Notes under the pieces: model-generated
The model's input: the letters and a program-made list of their open reading frames with translations, nothing else
Database searches by the model: none
What the model was told of the DNA's origin: nothing
Shown here: positions 25,838 to 31,581 of the stretch, piece by piece
How the letters are laid out: every line of letters begins with the position of its first letter
How positions within the stretch are numbered: the first letter of the stretch is position 1
NCBI GenBank assembly: GCA_030450335.1
Contig: JAKDIS010000017.1
Coordinates: forward strand, 1 to 31,581
DNA: 31,581 nt
Direction of reading: 5' to 3'
Source: Corynebacterium sp.
GTDB taxonomy: Bacteria > Actinomycetota > Actinomycetes > Mycobacteriales > Mycobacteriaceae
Translations under genes and position numbers: made by a program

Positions 25838-26787
25838 CGCGCGCCGTCTCCCCCGGCATCACCGGCATCACCGGTGATGCCGAGGCGTCGGCGCCGGGCG
25901 TCCGACAGGTCGGAGAACCACAGGGGCTGCAGCATGTGCCAGTCCGCCGGGTGCGCGGTGATGTTGCGGGCGTAGACGTCCGCCTGCTGCTGGACGATCT
26001 CGTCCAGCGTGCCGCTGGTGTCGAGTTCCTCGCTGAAACTGGACTCCCAGCCGTCGGGGGTGAAGGACGTGTGGAAGACCATCAGCGCCGCACCGGTCTC
26101 TTGCGCCAGCCGCGCCGCGCCGGCCGGCATGGAGGTGCGCTCGCCGAGGAAGTCCACCTCGACCCCCTTGCCCGAGAGATCACGCTCGCCGAGCAGGCAC
26201 ACCACGCCGCCGGCGCGCACGACCTCGCGCAACCGGCCGAACGGCGGGGCCTCACCACCGGAGAGCGCCAGCACCTCGAACCCGAGGGACTCACGGAACT
26301 CCACGAAGGCCTCGAACAGGCTCTCCGGCTTCAACCGCTCGGCGACGGTGGCGAACTGGCCGAAGTGGTCGACGAGCCACACCCCCGCCATGTCCCAGTT
26401 GCCGGAGTGCGGCAGACTCAGCACCGCGCCCTTGCCCCGGGCCAGTGCCGCGTCGAGACGTTCCACGTCCGCCGGGTCGAAGCCCGCGGCCACGCGTGCG
26501 GCCAACTCCGGGCCCGCCATGCTGGGAAGCTGGAAGGCCTCGCGCCAGTAGCGCATGTAGGACCGCATGGAGTCGCGCACCAGCTCGCGGGTCACGTTCT
26601 CGTCGCCCACGACCCGGCCGAGGTTCGCCCGCAACTGCTCCGGACCCCGCCCGTTACCGGACACCCTGTCGGCGATGACGGTGAACAGACGGTCCGCCAG
26701 TCCCTGCGGCAACCGTCGCGTCAGCGCCCATCCGGCCTGGTAGCCGAGCGCGCTGAGCCGCTCGGCGAACGACGCGTCCTCACTCAT
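25834..26787 (-). CDS. patA: Phosphatidylinositol mannoside acyltransferase (PatA-like)
   Basis: 317 residues from ATG at 26787. This lysophospholipid-acyltransferase (HtrB/LpxL-type) protein has the catalytic H-x4-D motif HSGNWD (H127, D132), with a downstream GERD segment (GEND-like) and FLGERTSMPAGAARLAQETGAALM. In mycobacteria the homologue puts a palmitoyl group on the mannose added by PimA. The gene order pgsA-patA-pimA supports the same role here. The chosen start overlaps the pgsA end by 8 bases; a longer frame back to 26823 would overlap it more and adds only basic residues. It overlaps pimA by 4 bases. Confidence 0.93.
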   Translation of the reverse strand: MSEDASFAERLSALGYQAGWALTRRLPQGLADRLFTVIADRVSGNGRGPEQLRANLGRVVGDENVTRELVRDSMRSYMRYWREAFQLPSMAGPELAARVAAGFDPADVERLDAALARGKGAVLSLPHSGNWDMAGVWLVDHFGQFATVAERLKPESLFEAFVEFRESLGFEVLALSGGEAPPFGRLREVVRAGGVVCLLGERDLSGKGVEVDFLGERTSMPAGAARLAQETGAALMVFHTSFTPDGWESSFSEELDTSGTLDEIVQQQADVYARNITAHPADWHMLQPLWFSDLSDARRRRLGITGDAGDAGGDGAR

Positions 26788-27469
26788 GTGACCTGCTTTC
26801 CTCTGCGTCCGCCGTGTCTTCATAGCTCTTCGCCCCGGTCGGCGGGGCGATGCGCTCGGACGCCGCGTCGGAGCGGGACACGATCACCAGGCGCTCGAAG
26901 ACGGTGTACACCGACCCCACCGCCAGCAGGATCAGGCCCGCTCCCAGGATGTAGGGCACCCCGAGGCCGGACAGCCCCAGCGACACCAGGCCGATGATCA
27001 GGCGCTCCGGGCGCTCGATGAGCCCACCGTCGACCTTGATCTGCGAGGCCTCCGCACGGGCCTTGACGTAGGACGTCACCTGGCTGGCGATCATGATCAC
27101 CAGCGCCGCGGCGAACAGCCCCTTGTAGGGCTCGTGGTCGTGCTGGAAGGCCATCCACCACGCGATCGCGCCGAACAGGACACCGTCGGTGATCCGGTCG
27201 CAGGTCGCGTCCAGCGTGGCACCGAACCTGGTGCCACCACCGAGCATCCGGGCCATGGTGCCGTCGATCATGTCGGTGGCCACCGTGATCCCGAGCAGGA
27301 TGCCGGCGAGGAAGTGGTGCCCGGTGGGGATCAACGCCACCGACAGCACGACGGCGACCGTGGTCGAGGTGATCGTCACGGTGTTGGGGGTCACTCCCCA
27401 GTTCACCAGCCGTCGGGCGATCGGTTCAATGACCACCGCCGCCGGCCGGCGTCCACGAACGCTCAACAT
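26780..27469 (-). CDS. pgsA: Phosphatidylinositol phosphate synthase (CDP-alcohol phosphatidyltransferase)
   Basis: 229 residues, six membrane segments. The complete CDP-alcohol motif D-x2-D-G-x2-A-R-x8-G-x3-D-x3-D runs from D66 to D91 (DMIDGTMAR ... GATLDATCDR). In this order the enzyme joins CDP-diacylglycerol with inositol 3-phosphate to give phosphatidylinositol phosphate, the precursor for PimA. The charged C-terminal tail ends in the overlap with patA. The ATG at 27469 has AGGAGA 8 bases upstream. A 62-base gap separates it from the HIT gene. Confidence 0.94.
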   Translation of the reverse strand: MLSVRGRRPAAVVIEPIARRLVNWGVTPNTVTITSTTVAVVLSVALIPTGHHFLAGILLGITVATDMIDGTMARMLGGGTRFGATLDATCDRITDGVLFGAIAWWMAFQHDHEPYKGLFAAALVIMIASQVTSYVKARAEASQIKVDGGLIERPERLIIGLVSLGLSGLGVPYILGAGLILLAVGSVYTVFERLVIVSRSDAASERIAPPTGAKSYEDTADAEESRSHE

Positions 27470-27531
27470 GTTTCAGGTCTCCTTGCCGTGCTTGCAGACT
27501 TCATCTCCGCCGATATTCTCTCAGTTCCGTG

Positions 27532-28083
27532 TCAGTCGAGCTGTTGCCACGCCGAGGCCAGCAGCTCCCGGGTCTCCCCCAGCACCTGGATCAGCACCTT
27601 CGAGCCGGACAACACGGTCATGAAACTCGTGTCACCCTGCCAGCGCGGAACGATGTGCTGGTGCAGGTGACCAGGCACCGACCCGCCGGACGCCCGGCCG
27701 AGGTTCATGCCCACGTTCAGCGCGTCCGGCCCGGAGACCGCCCGCAGCACCCGGATCGCCTTCTTCGTGAACTCGGCGAACTCCGCGGTCTCGGAGTCCG
27801 TGAGGTCCTCGTACGAGGCGACCCTACGGTACGGCAGGACCATCATGTGCCCCGGATTGTACGGGTACAGGTTCAGGATGCAGAAGACCTCCGCTCCCCT
27901 GGCGACGATCAGACCGTCCTCGTCGGACTTGTCGGGGATCGTCAGGAACGGGTCGTCCGGGTCGGCGCCGGTGTCCCCACCGGTCTCGCCGGACCCGCTC
28001 TTCTCACCGATGTAGGCCGAGCGGTACGGCGCCCACAACCTCTGCAGGCCGTCCGGCGACAGGTCGTCAGCTGAGCTCGCCAA
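27532..28083 (-). CDS. HIT-family nucleotide hydrolase/phosphorylase
   Basis: 183 residues from TTG at 28083, which has GGAG at 6 bases and overlaps the thrS end by 17 bases. An ATG at 28107 would add eight residues but lacks a ribosome site. The histidine triad is [10 protein letters not shown] (H139, H141, H143), with the upstream [16 protein letters not shown] strand typical of the actinobacterial Ap4A-phosphorylase-like branch. A Gly/Ser/Asp-rich loop near 28-45 looks flexible. Such enzymes act on dinucleotide or aminoacyl-adenylate-type substrates. Standing next to thrS, it may clear adenylated by-products of aminoacylation; this is inference. Confidence 0.9.
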   Translation of the reverse strand: MASSADDLSPDGLQRLWAPYRSAYIGEKSGSGETGGDTGADPDDPFLTIPDKSDEDGLIVARGAEVFCILNLYPYNPGHMMVLPYRRVASYEDLTDSETAEFAEFTKKAIRVLRAVSGPDALNVGMNLGRASGGSVPGHLHQHIVPRWQGDTSFMTVLSGSKVLIQVLGETRELLASAWQQLD

Positions 28084-30145
28084 TGTTGTCTCCACTCGGC
28101 TGCTCATTGCGCCGGCTACGCACCCAGTCGGTGATGATGCGCACCGCATCGTCCTTCGGCACGCCGTTGACCTGGGTGCCGTCGAGGAACCGGAAGCTCA
28201 CCGCACCGGCCTCGACGTCGCGTCCGCCGGCCAGCAGCATGAACGGGACCTTGCCGGTGGTGTGGTTGCGGATCTTCTTCTGCATCCGGTCGTCGGAGGT
28301 GTCGACCGCGGCACGGATGCCCTGCCCGCGCAGCTGGGCGGTGATGTCCTCCAGGTAGTCGACGAACTCGTCGGCCACCGGGATGCCGGTCACCTGGTGC
28401 GGTGCCAGCCAGGCCGGGAAGGCGCCGGCGTAGTGCTCGAGCAGCACGCCGAAGAAGCGCTCGATCGATCCGAAGAGCGCACGGTGCACCATGATCGGCT
28501 GCTTCTTCGTGCCGTCGGGCGCGGTGTACTCCAGGTTGAAGCGCTCGGGCATGTTGAAGTCCAGCTGAACGGTGGACATCTGCCAGGTCCGGCCGATGGC
28601 GTCGCGAGCCTGGACGGAGATCTTGGGGCCGTAGAACGCCGCACCCTCCGGATCCGGCACAAGCTCGAGACCTGACTGCGTGGCTACCCGACGCAAGGTC
28701 TCGGTGGAACGCTCCCAGATCTCGTCCGAGCCCACGGACTTCTTCGGGTCGCGGGTGGACAGCTCCAGGTAGAAGTCGTCCAGGCCGTAGTCGCGCAGCA
28801 ACGAGATGACGAACTCGAGCACGGTGGTCAGCTCGTCCTCGAGCTGGTCCTCGGTGCAGTAGATGTGCGCGTCGTCCTGCGTGAAGCCACGGGCACGGGT
28901 CAGGCCGTGGATCACGCCGGACTTCTCGTAGCGGTACACCGTGCCGAACTCGAACAGACGCAGCGGGAGCTCACGGTAGGAGCGGCCACGGGAGTCGAAG
29001 ACCAGGTTGTGCATCGGGCAGTTCATCGGCTTGAGGTAGTAGTCCTGCGGCTGCTTGGTGCAGTTGCCGTCCTCGTCCCACTCACCGTCGGCCTGCATCG
29101 GCGGGAACATCGCGTCCTTGTAGAACCCGAGGTGCCCGGAACGCTCGTAGAGGTCGCCCTTGGTGATGTGCGGGGTGTTGACGAAGGAGTAGCCGGCCTC
29201 GATGTGGCGACGCCGCGAGTGCTCCTCCATCTCCAGGCGGACGATGCCGCCGTCCGGGTGGAAGACCGGCAGGCCGGAGCCCAGGTCGTCGGGGAAGCTG
29301 AACAGGTCAAGCTCCTGGCCGAGACGACGGTGGTCGCGCTTCTCCGCCTCCGCCAGCATGTGCTGGTGCTCCTCGAGGGCCTCCCTGGACTCCCAGGCGG
29401 TGCCGTAGACACGCTGCAGACCCTCGCGGGACTGGTCGCCGCGCCAGTAGGCGGCCGAGGACCGGGTCAGGGCGAAGGCCGGGATGTAGCGGGTCGTGGG
29501 GATGTGCGGGCCGCGGCACAGGTCCGACCACTCGACCTCGCTGGTGCGCGGGTTGACGTTGTCATAGGCGGTGAGTTCGCCGGCACCGACCTCGGTGGCC
29601 TCGTCGGAGTCCGGGTCCACGTTGCCCTTGTCCTGGATCAGCTCCAGCTTGAACGGCTCGGCGGCGAGCTCCTCGGCGGCTGCCTCGGTGGACTCGTAGA
29701 CCCGACGCTCGAAGCGCTGACCGGACTTGATGATCTTCTTCATGCGCTTCTCGAGCGTCTTGAGGTCCTCCGGGGTGAAGGGCTCGTCGACCTGGAAGTC
29801 GTAGTAGAAGCCGTTCTCGATCGCCGGGCCGATGCCGAGCTTGGTGCCCGGGAACTCACGCTGGACCGCCTGTGCCAGCACGTGGGCACAGGAGTGGCGG
29901 ATGACAGCGCGTCCGTCCTCGGTGTTCGCGGCGACGGCGGTGACCTCCGTGTCGGTCTCCGGCACGAAGGCGAGGTCGCGCAGGGACCCCTCGGCGTCCT
30001 TGACGCAGACGATGGCGTCGGCGCCCTTGTTGGGCAGGTCCAACGGGCGCATGGCCGCCCCGGCGGACTCGCCGGCGGGGACGGTGAAGACCACGGGCGC
30101 CGCGGTGACGGCTCCTCGTTCGGCGTCCAGTGCTGATTCACTCAC
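28067..30145 (-). CDS. thrS: Threonyl-tRNA synthetase
   Basis: 692 residues. Domains in order: TGS (about 17-75); editing domain with [12 protein letters not shown]; class II core with zinc ligands in MNCPMHN (Cys), DDAHIYC (His) and MVHRALFGS (His); motif 2 [17 protein letters not shown]; motif 3 [14 protein letters not shown]; and the C-terminal anticodon domain. It charges tRNA-Thr and removes mischarged serine. The GTG at 30145 has AAGGAG about 10 bases upstream. Only 74 bases separate it from the CopC-like gene, too few for a T-box leader. It leads a chain through the HIT, pgsA, patA and pimA genes. Confidence 0.97.
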   Translation of the reverse strand: MSESALDAERGAVTAAPVVFTVPAGESAGAAMRPLDLPNKGADAIVCVKDAEGSLRDLAFVPETDTEVTAVAANTEDGRAVIRHSCAHVLAQAVQREFPGTKLGIGPAIENGFYYDFQVDEPFTPEDLKTLEKRMKKIIKSGQRFERRVYESTEAAAEELAAEPFKLELIQDKGNVDPDSDEATEVGAGELTAYDNVNPRTSEVEWSDLCRGPHIPTTRYIPAFALTRSSAAYWRGDQSREGLQRVYGTAWESREALEEHQHMLAEAEKRDHRRLGQELDLFSFPDDLGSGLPVFHPDGGIVRLEMEEHSRRRHIEAGYSFVNTPHITKGDLYERSGHLGFYKDAMFPPMQADGEWDEDGNCTKQPQDYYLKPMNCPMHNLVFDSRGRSYRELPLRLFEFGTVYRYEKSGVIHGLTRARGFTQDDAHIYCTEDQLEDELTTVLEFVISLLRDYGLDDFYLELSTRDPKKSVGSDEIWERSTETLRRVATQSGLELVPDPEGAAFYGPKISVQARDAIGRTWQMSTVQLDFNMPERFNLEYTAPDGTKKQPIMVHRALFGSIERFFGVLLEHYAGAFPAWLAPHQVTGIPVADEFVDYLEDITAQLRGQGIRAAVDTSDDRMQKKIRNHTTGKVPFMLLAGGRDVEAGAVSFRFLDGTQVNGVPKDDAVRIITDWVRSRRNEQPSGDNIGELS

Positions 30146-30219
30146 GGGTGCTGTGCTCCTTACACGGAAAAGATGGCGGCGGTCACATACCTGGTGACAG
30201 CCGTAAGTCGAGGACCACC

Positions 30220-30912
30220 TTACCTGTCGTCGGAATCCCGGGAACCGTCGGAGCCGTCGGAGCCGTCAGGGCCGTCCGTACCCTCGGTGCCGTTCGAGGA
30301 CATGCTGCGGAAGCGTGCGATCGCCACGACGAGCGCGCCGAGCACCACGATGACCCCGGCGATGCTGCCCAGCGTGATCGCCCAGCCCGGCAGGCCGTCG
30401 TCCTGCGCCTCGTCGGAGACGTCGGAAGCATCGGAATCCTCGGACGTACCGGTGGCCGACGCCTCCCCCAGGTTGAAGGTGTAGTCGCCGCGCGTGGCGT
30501 GGCCGTCGGACGAGGTGATCTGGTAGCCGACGGTGTAGGTGCCGTCCTCCATGTCCACGTTGTCGGGGATGTCCAGGGTCAGCATGCGCCCGTCGATCGT
30601 GGGTTCGCCGGTGTGGACCACGTCGCCGTCCCGGGACAGCGCGACGGTGTTGAAGGTGTCCTGCGGGATGCCGGAGAACTCCAGCTCGATGCTGGTCGGC
30701 GCCTCGGCGACCGTGGAGTCCGGCTCGGGTGTGGCCCCGACCATCGCATCGTGCGCCGACGCCACCGGCAGTCCACCCGTCGCCCCGGCACCGAGGAAGA
30801 CGGGGGCGGAGATCATGGCAGCGGCCAGCACCGGGGCGGCGACGACACGGGCGGCACGGGCACCCCGGGCAGCATGGGAACGGTCGGAACGGGCAGACGG
30901 CAGACGGGACAT
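30220..30912 (-). CDS. CopC-domain copper-binding protein with C-terminal membrane anchor
   Basis: 230 residues from ATG at 30912 (GAAAGGA upstream). A signal peptide with a basic start ends ASA at 51-53, so the mature protein would begin with His54. In CopC proteins that N-terminal His is itself a Cu(II) ligand. The domain continues with [22 protein letters not shown] and the second site [13 protein letters not shown], again with His and Asp. After an acidic linker a membrane segment (about 182-203 region, [23 protein letters not shown]) and a Gly/Asp/Ser-rich tail follow. No CopD permease is fused or adjacent. It likely binds copper outside the membrane; whether for uptake or protection is unclear. 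Confidence 0.88.
   Translation of the reverse strand: MSRLPSARSDRSHAARGARAARVVAAPVLAAAMISAPVFLGAGATGGLPVASAHDAMVGATPEPDSTVAEAPTSIELEFSGIPQDTFNTVALSRDGDVVHTGEPTIDGRMLTLDIPDNVDMEDGTYTVGYQITSSDGHATRGDYTFNLGEASATGTSEDSDASDVSDEAQDDGLPGWAITLGSIAGVIVVLGALVVAIARFRSMSSNGTEGTDGPDGSDGSDGSRDSDDR
30241..30276 (-). repeat. Four imperfect 9-base coding repeats in the CopC tail
   Basis: Units GGAACCGTC, GGAGCCGTC, GGAGCCGTC and AGGGCCGTC (plus-strand reading) encode the DGSDGS-like tail after the membrane segment. The frame-preserving period allows copy-number change. Confidence 0.55.
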
Positions 30913-31043
30913 GGGGGTCCTTTCGCTCGGCAGGGTCGCGGGAGGCAGTGCCCGCATGAGGTCGATTCCCCACCTTAACGGCGCCGCCGCGGCGGGACCG
31001 CCACCGAATGACCAAGCTCACCCCCGACCCGTTCCACGACGAC

Positions 31044-31076
31044 AAAACCCCCGGCAGTCGTTGTGACTGCCGGGGG
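31044..31076 (-). terminator. Strong terminator after tRNA-Val
   Basis: Perfect 12-pair stem CCCCCGGCAGTC (31048-31059) and GACTGCCGGGGG (31065-31076) with a 5-base loop. On the minus strand it is followed by TTTT (31047-31044), as for an intrinsic terminator 8 bases past the tRNA end. It isolates the tRNA from the CopC-like gene. Confidence 0.9.
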
Positions 31077-31084
31077 CTTTGCGG

Positions 31085-31159
31085 TGGTGGTCCCAGCTGG
31101 GATTGAACCAGCGACCTTTCCGGTGTGAACGGAACGCTCTCCCACTGAGCTATGGGACC
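31085..31159 (-). tRNA. tRNA-Val (anticodon CAC)
   Basis: A complete cloverleaf on the minus strand: acceptor GGTCCCA/TGGGACC, D arm GCTC/GAGC, anticodon stem TTCCG/CGGAA with loop TTCACAC (anticodon CAC at loop positions 3-5), T arm GCTGG/CCAGC with loop TTCAATC, discriminator A, and an encoded CCA at 31087-31085. It reads GUG, a very frequent valine codon in a GC-rich genome. The body is 72 bases plus CCA. Confidence 0.97.
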
Positions 31160-31178
31160 TCTGTGGAACGAGAGGTAA

Positions 31179-31207
31179 TCTATCACCCTCGCCGTGCCTA
31201 CGTACAA
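31179..31207 (-). promoter_or_regulatory. Candidate tRNA-Val promoter
   Basis: On the minus strand TTGTAC (31207-31202) is 17 bases from GATAGA (31184-31179); TAGATT (31182-31177) overlaps it as an alternative -10 at 19 bases. Transcription would begin about 12 bases before the tRNA. Confidence 0.45.
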
Positions 31208-31468
31208 ATCGCCAGGTCAGGACGCCCCGGGGACGGCGCAGGCATGGCGCCTCCGTCGCGCAGGACGCGGCCCCGGGCGTGCTGCACTTCGGGGCATCCT
31301 GCGGCCTCGCGCGTGCGCGAGCGGGCGACGCGCGCGGCGCGTGGAGGCTACGAGACGCCGACGGAGCCGACCGGGCCGTCGAGGACCGCCACAAAACGCG
31401 GACGAATCACACCGTTGGGGTTCACCATGACTCCCCTTGAGCCTGGATATGCGACTTCACCTGCATGT
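31208..31468. other. Gene-free, GC-rich spacer between the two tRNA genes
   Basis: The stretch between the tRNA-Val promoter and the tRNA-Gly promoter holds no gene I can support. It contains a run of alternating CG-rich sequence (about 31305-31345, rich in GCGCG and CGCGC) and short self-complementary pieces. Open frames crossing it have no recognisable protein features and run into the tRNA genes. Confidence 0.6.
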
Positions 31469-31497
31469 TTGTGCGTGGAAGCCGGAACCTATAGAGT
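31469..31497 (+). promoter_or_regulatory. Candidate tRNA-Gly promoter
   Basis: TTGTGC (31469-31474) and TAGAGT (31492-31497) are 17 bases apart, with an AT-rich start around CTATAG. Transcription would begin near 31504, about 24 bases before the tRNA. Confidence 0.45.
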
Positions 31498-31527
31498 TCT
31501 GTGGCGCACCGGTACTACACGGTGCTT

Positions 31528-31581
31528 GCGGATGTAGCGCAGTTGGTAGCGCATAACCTTGCCAAGGTTAGGGTCGCGAGT
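31528..31581 (+). tRNA. tRNA-Gly (anticodon GCC), 3' part outside window
   Basis: Acceptor 5' strand GCGGATG (31528-31534), D arm GCGC/GCGC with loop AGTTGGTA, anticodon stem TAACC/GGTTA with loop TTGCCAA (anticodon GCC), variable region, and the beginning of the T arm. The window ends in the T arm, so the 3' acceptor strand cannot be checked. It reads GGC and GGU. Confidence 0.95.

Noticed and set aside
30146..30219. Possible T-box or other tRNA-sensing leader before thrS
   Set aside because: The gap is 74 bases, too short for a T-box, and no T-box sequence is visible. The small inverted repeat GTCAC-N7-GTGAC (30182-30198) is too short to interpret.
31079..31537. Open frame spanning tRNA-Val and the inter-tRNA spacer
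   Set aside because: It overlaps a complete tRNA and has no ribosome site or protein features.
1..31581. Insertion sequences, prophage, CRISPR array, toxin-antitoxin pair or biosynthetic cluster
   Set aside because: I looked for transposase or integrase motifs, spaced direct repeats, small overlapping gene pairs and large modular enzymes, and saw none. Every gene fits a conserved chromosomal order, except that the bet operon may be an accessory insertion.

Overview
The window looks like a chromosomal segment of a high-GC Corynebacterium (order Mycobacteriales). I infer this from gene order and lipid chemistry. The run rel - apt - orphan solute-binding lipoprotein - secF - secD - yajC - ruvB - ruvA - ruvC - yebC, followed by pimA - patA - pgsA - HIT - thrS, matches the arrangement I remember from corynebacteria. 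Phosphatidylinositol mannoside genes are specific to this order. Many starts are GTG or TTG, several genes seem to have almost no leader, and third codon positions are very GC-rich. I do not name a species.

Layout. Bases 1-848 hold the 3' part of a secreted or anchored neutral zinc metallopeptidase. Bases 876-6172 (minus) are a glycine betaine operon: betT (choline uptake), betB (betaine aldehyde dehydrogenase) and a GMC flavoenzyme. The flavoenzyme carries the residue set of choline oxidase, including the histidine that binds FAD covalently, rather than being a generic choline dehydrogenase. Then come hisS and a metallo-beta-lactamase-fold hydrolase (minus), a membrane-anchored cyclophilin (plus), and a long minus-strand series: rel, apt, the lipoprotein, secF, secD, yajC, ruvB, ruvA, ruvC. 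A small DUF3817 membrane protein is divergent from ruvC. Next on the minus strand are yebC, then pdxT, tesB and pdxS packed with no spacer, then a LemA-like membrane protein, pimA, patA, pgsA, a HIT hydrolase and thrS. The end holds a CopC-like copper-binding protein, tRNA-Val(CAC) with a strong terminator, and the first 54 bases of tRNA-Gly(GCC) on the plus strand.

How the genes work together. BetT, BetB and the oxidase form a self-contained choline-to-glycine-betaine osmoprotection pathway. pgsA, patA and pimA build phosphatidylinositol and the first acylated mannosides. SecD, SecF and YajC assist protein export. RuvABC resolves Holliday junctions and has an imperfect LexA-like box over its promoter. 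PdxS and PdxT make pyridoxal phosphate. Rel makes and degrades (p)ppGpp, and Apt recycles adenine.

No mobile element, CRISPR array or prophage is visible, and I found no convincing new multi-gene defence or biosynthetic system. The points most worth a second look are the oxidase identity of the BetA-like enzyme, the palindrome over the betT promoter, the LexA-like box at ruvC, the three helically phased repeats before the cyclophilin gene, the thioesterase between the two PLP synthase genes, and several start-site corrections.
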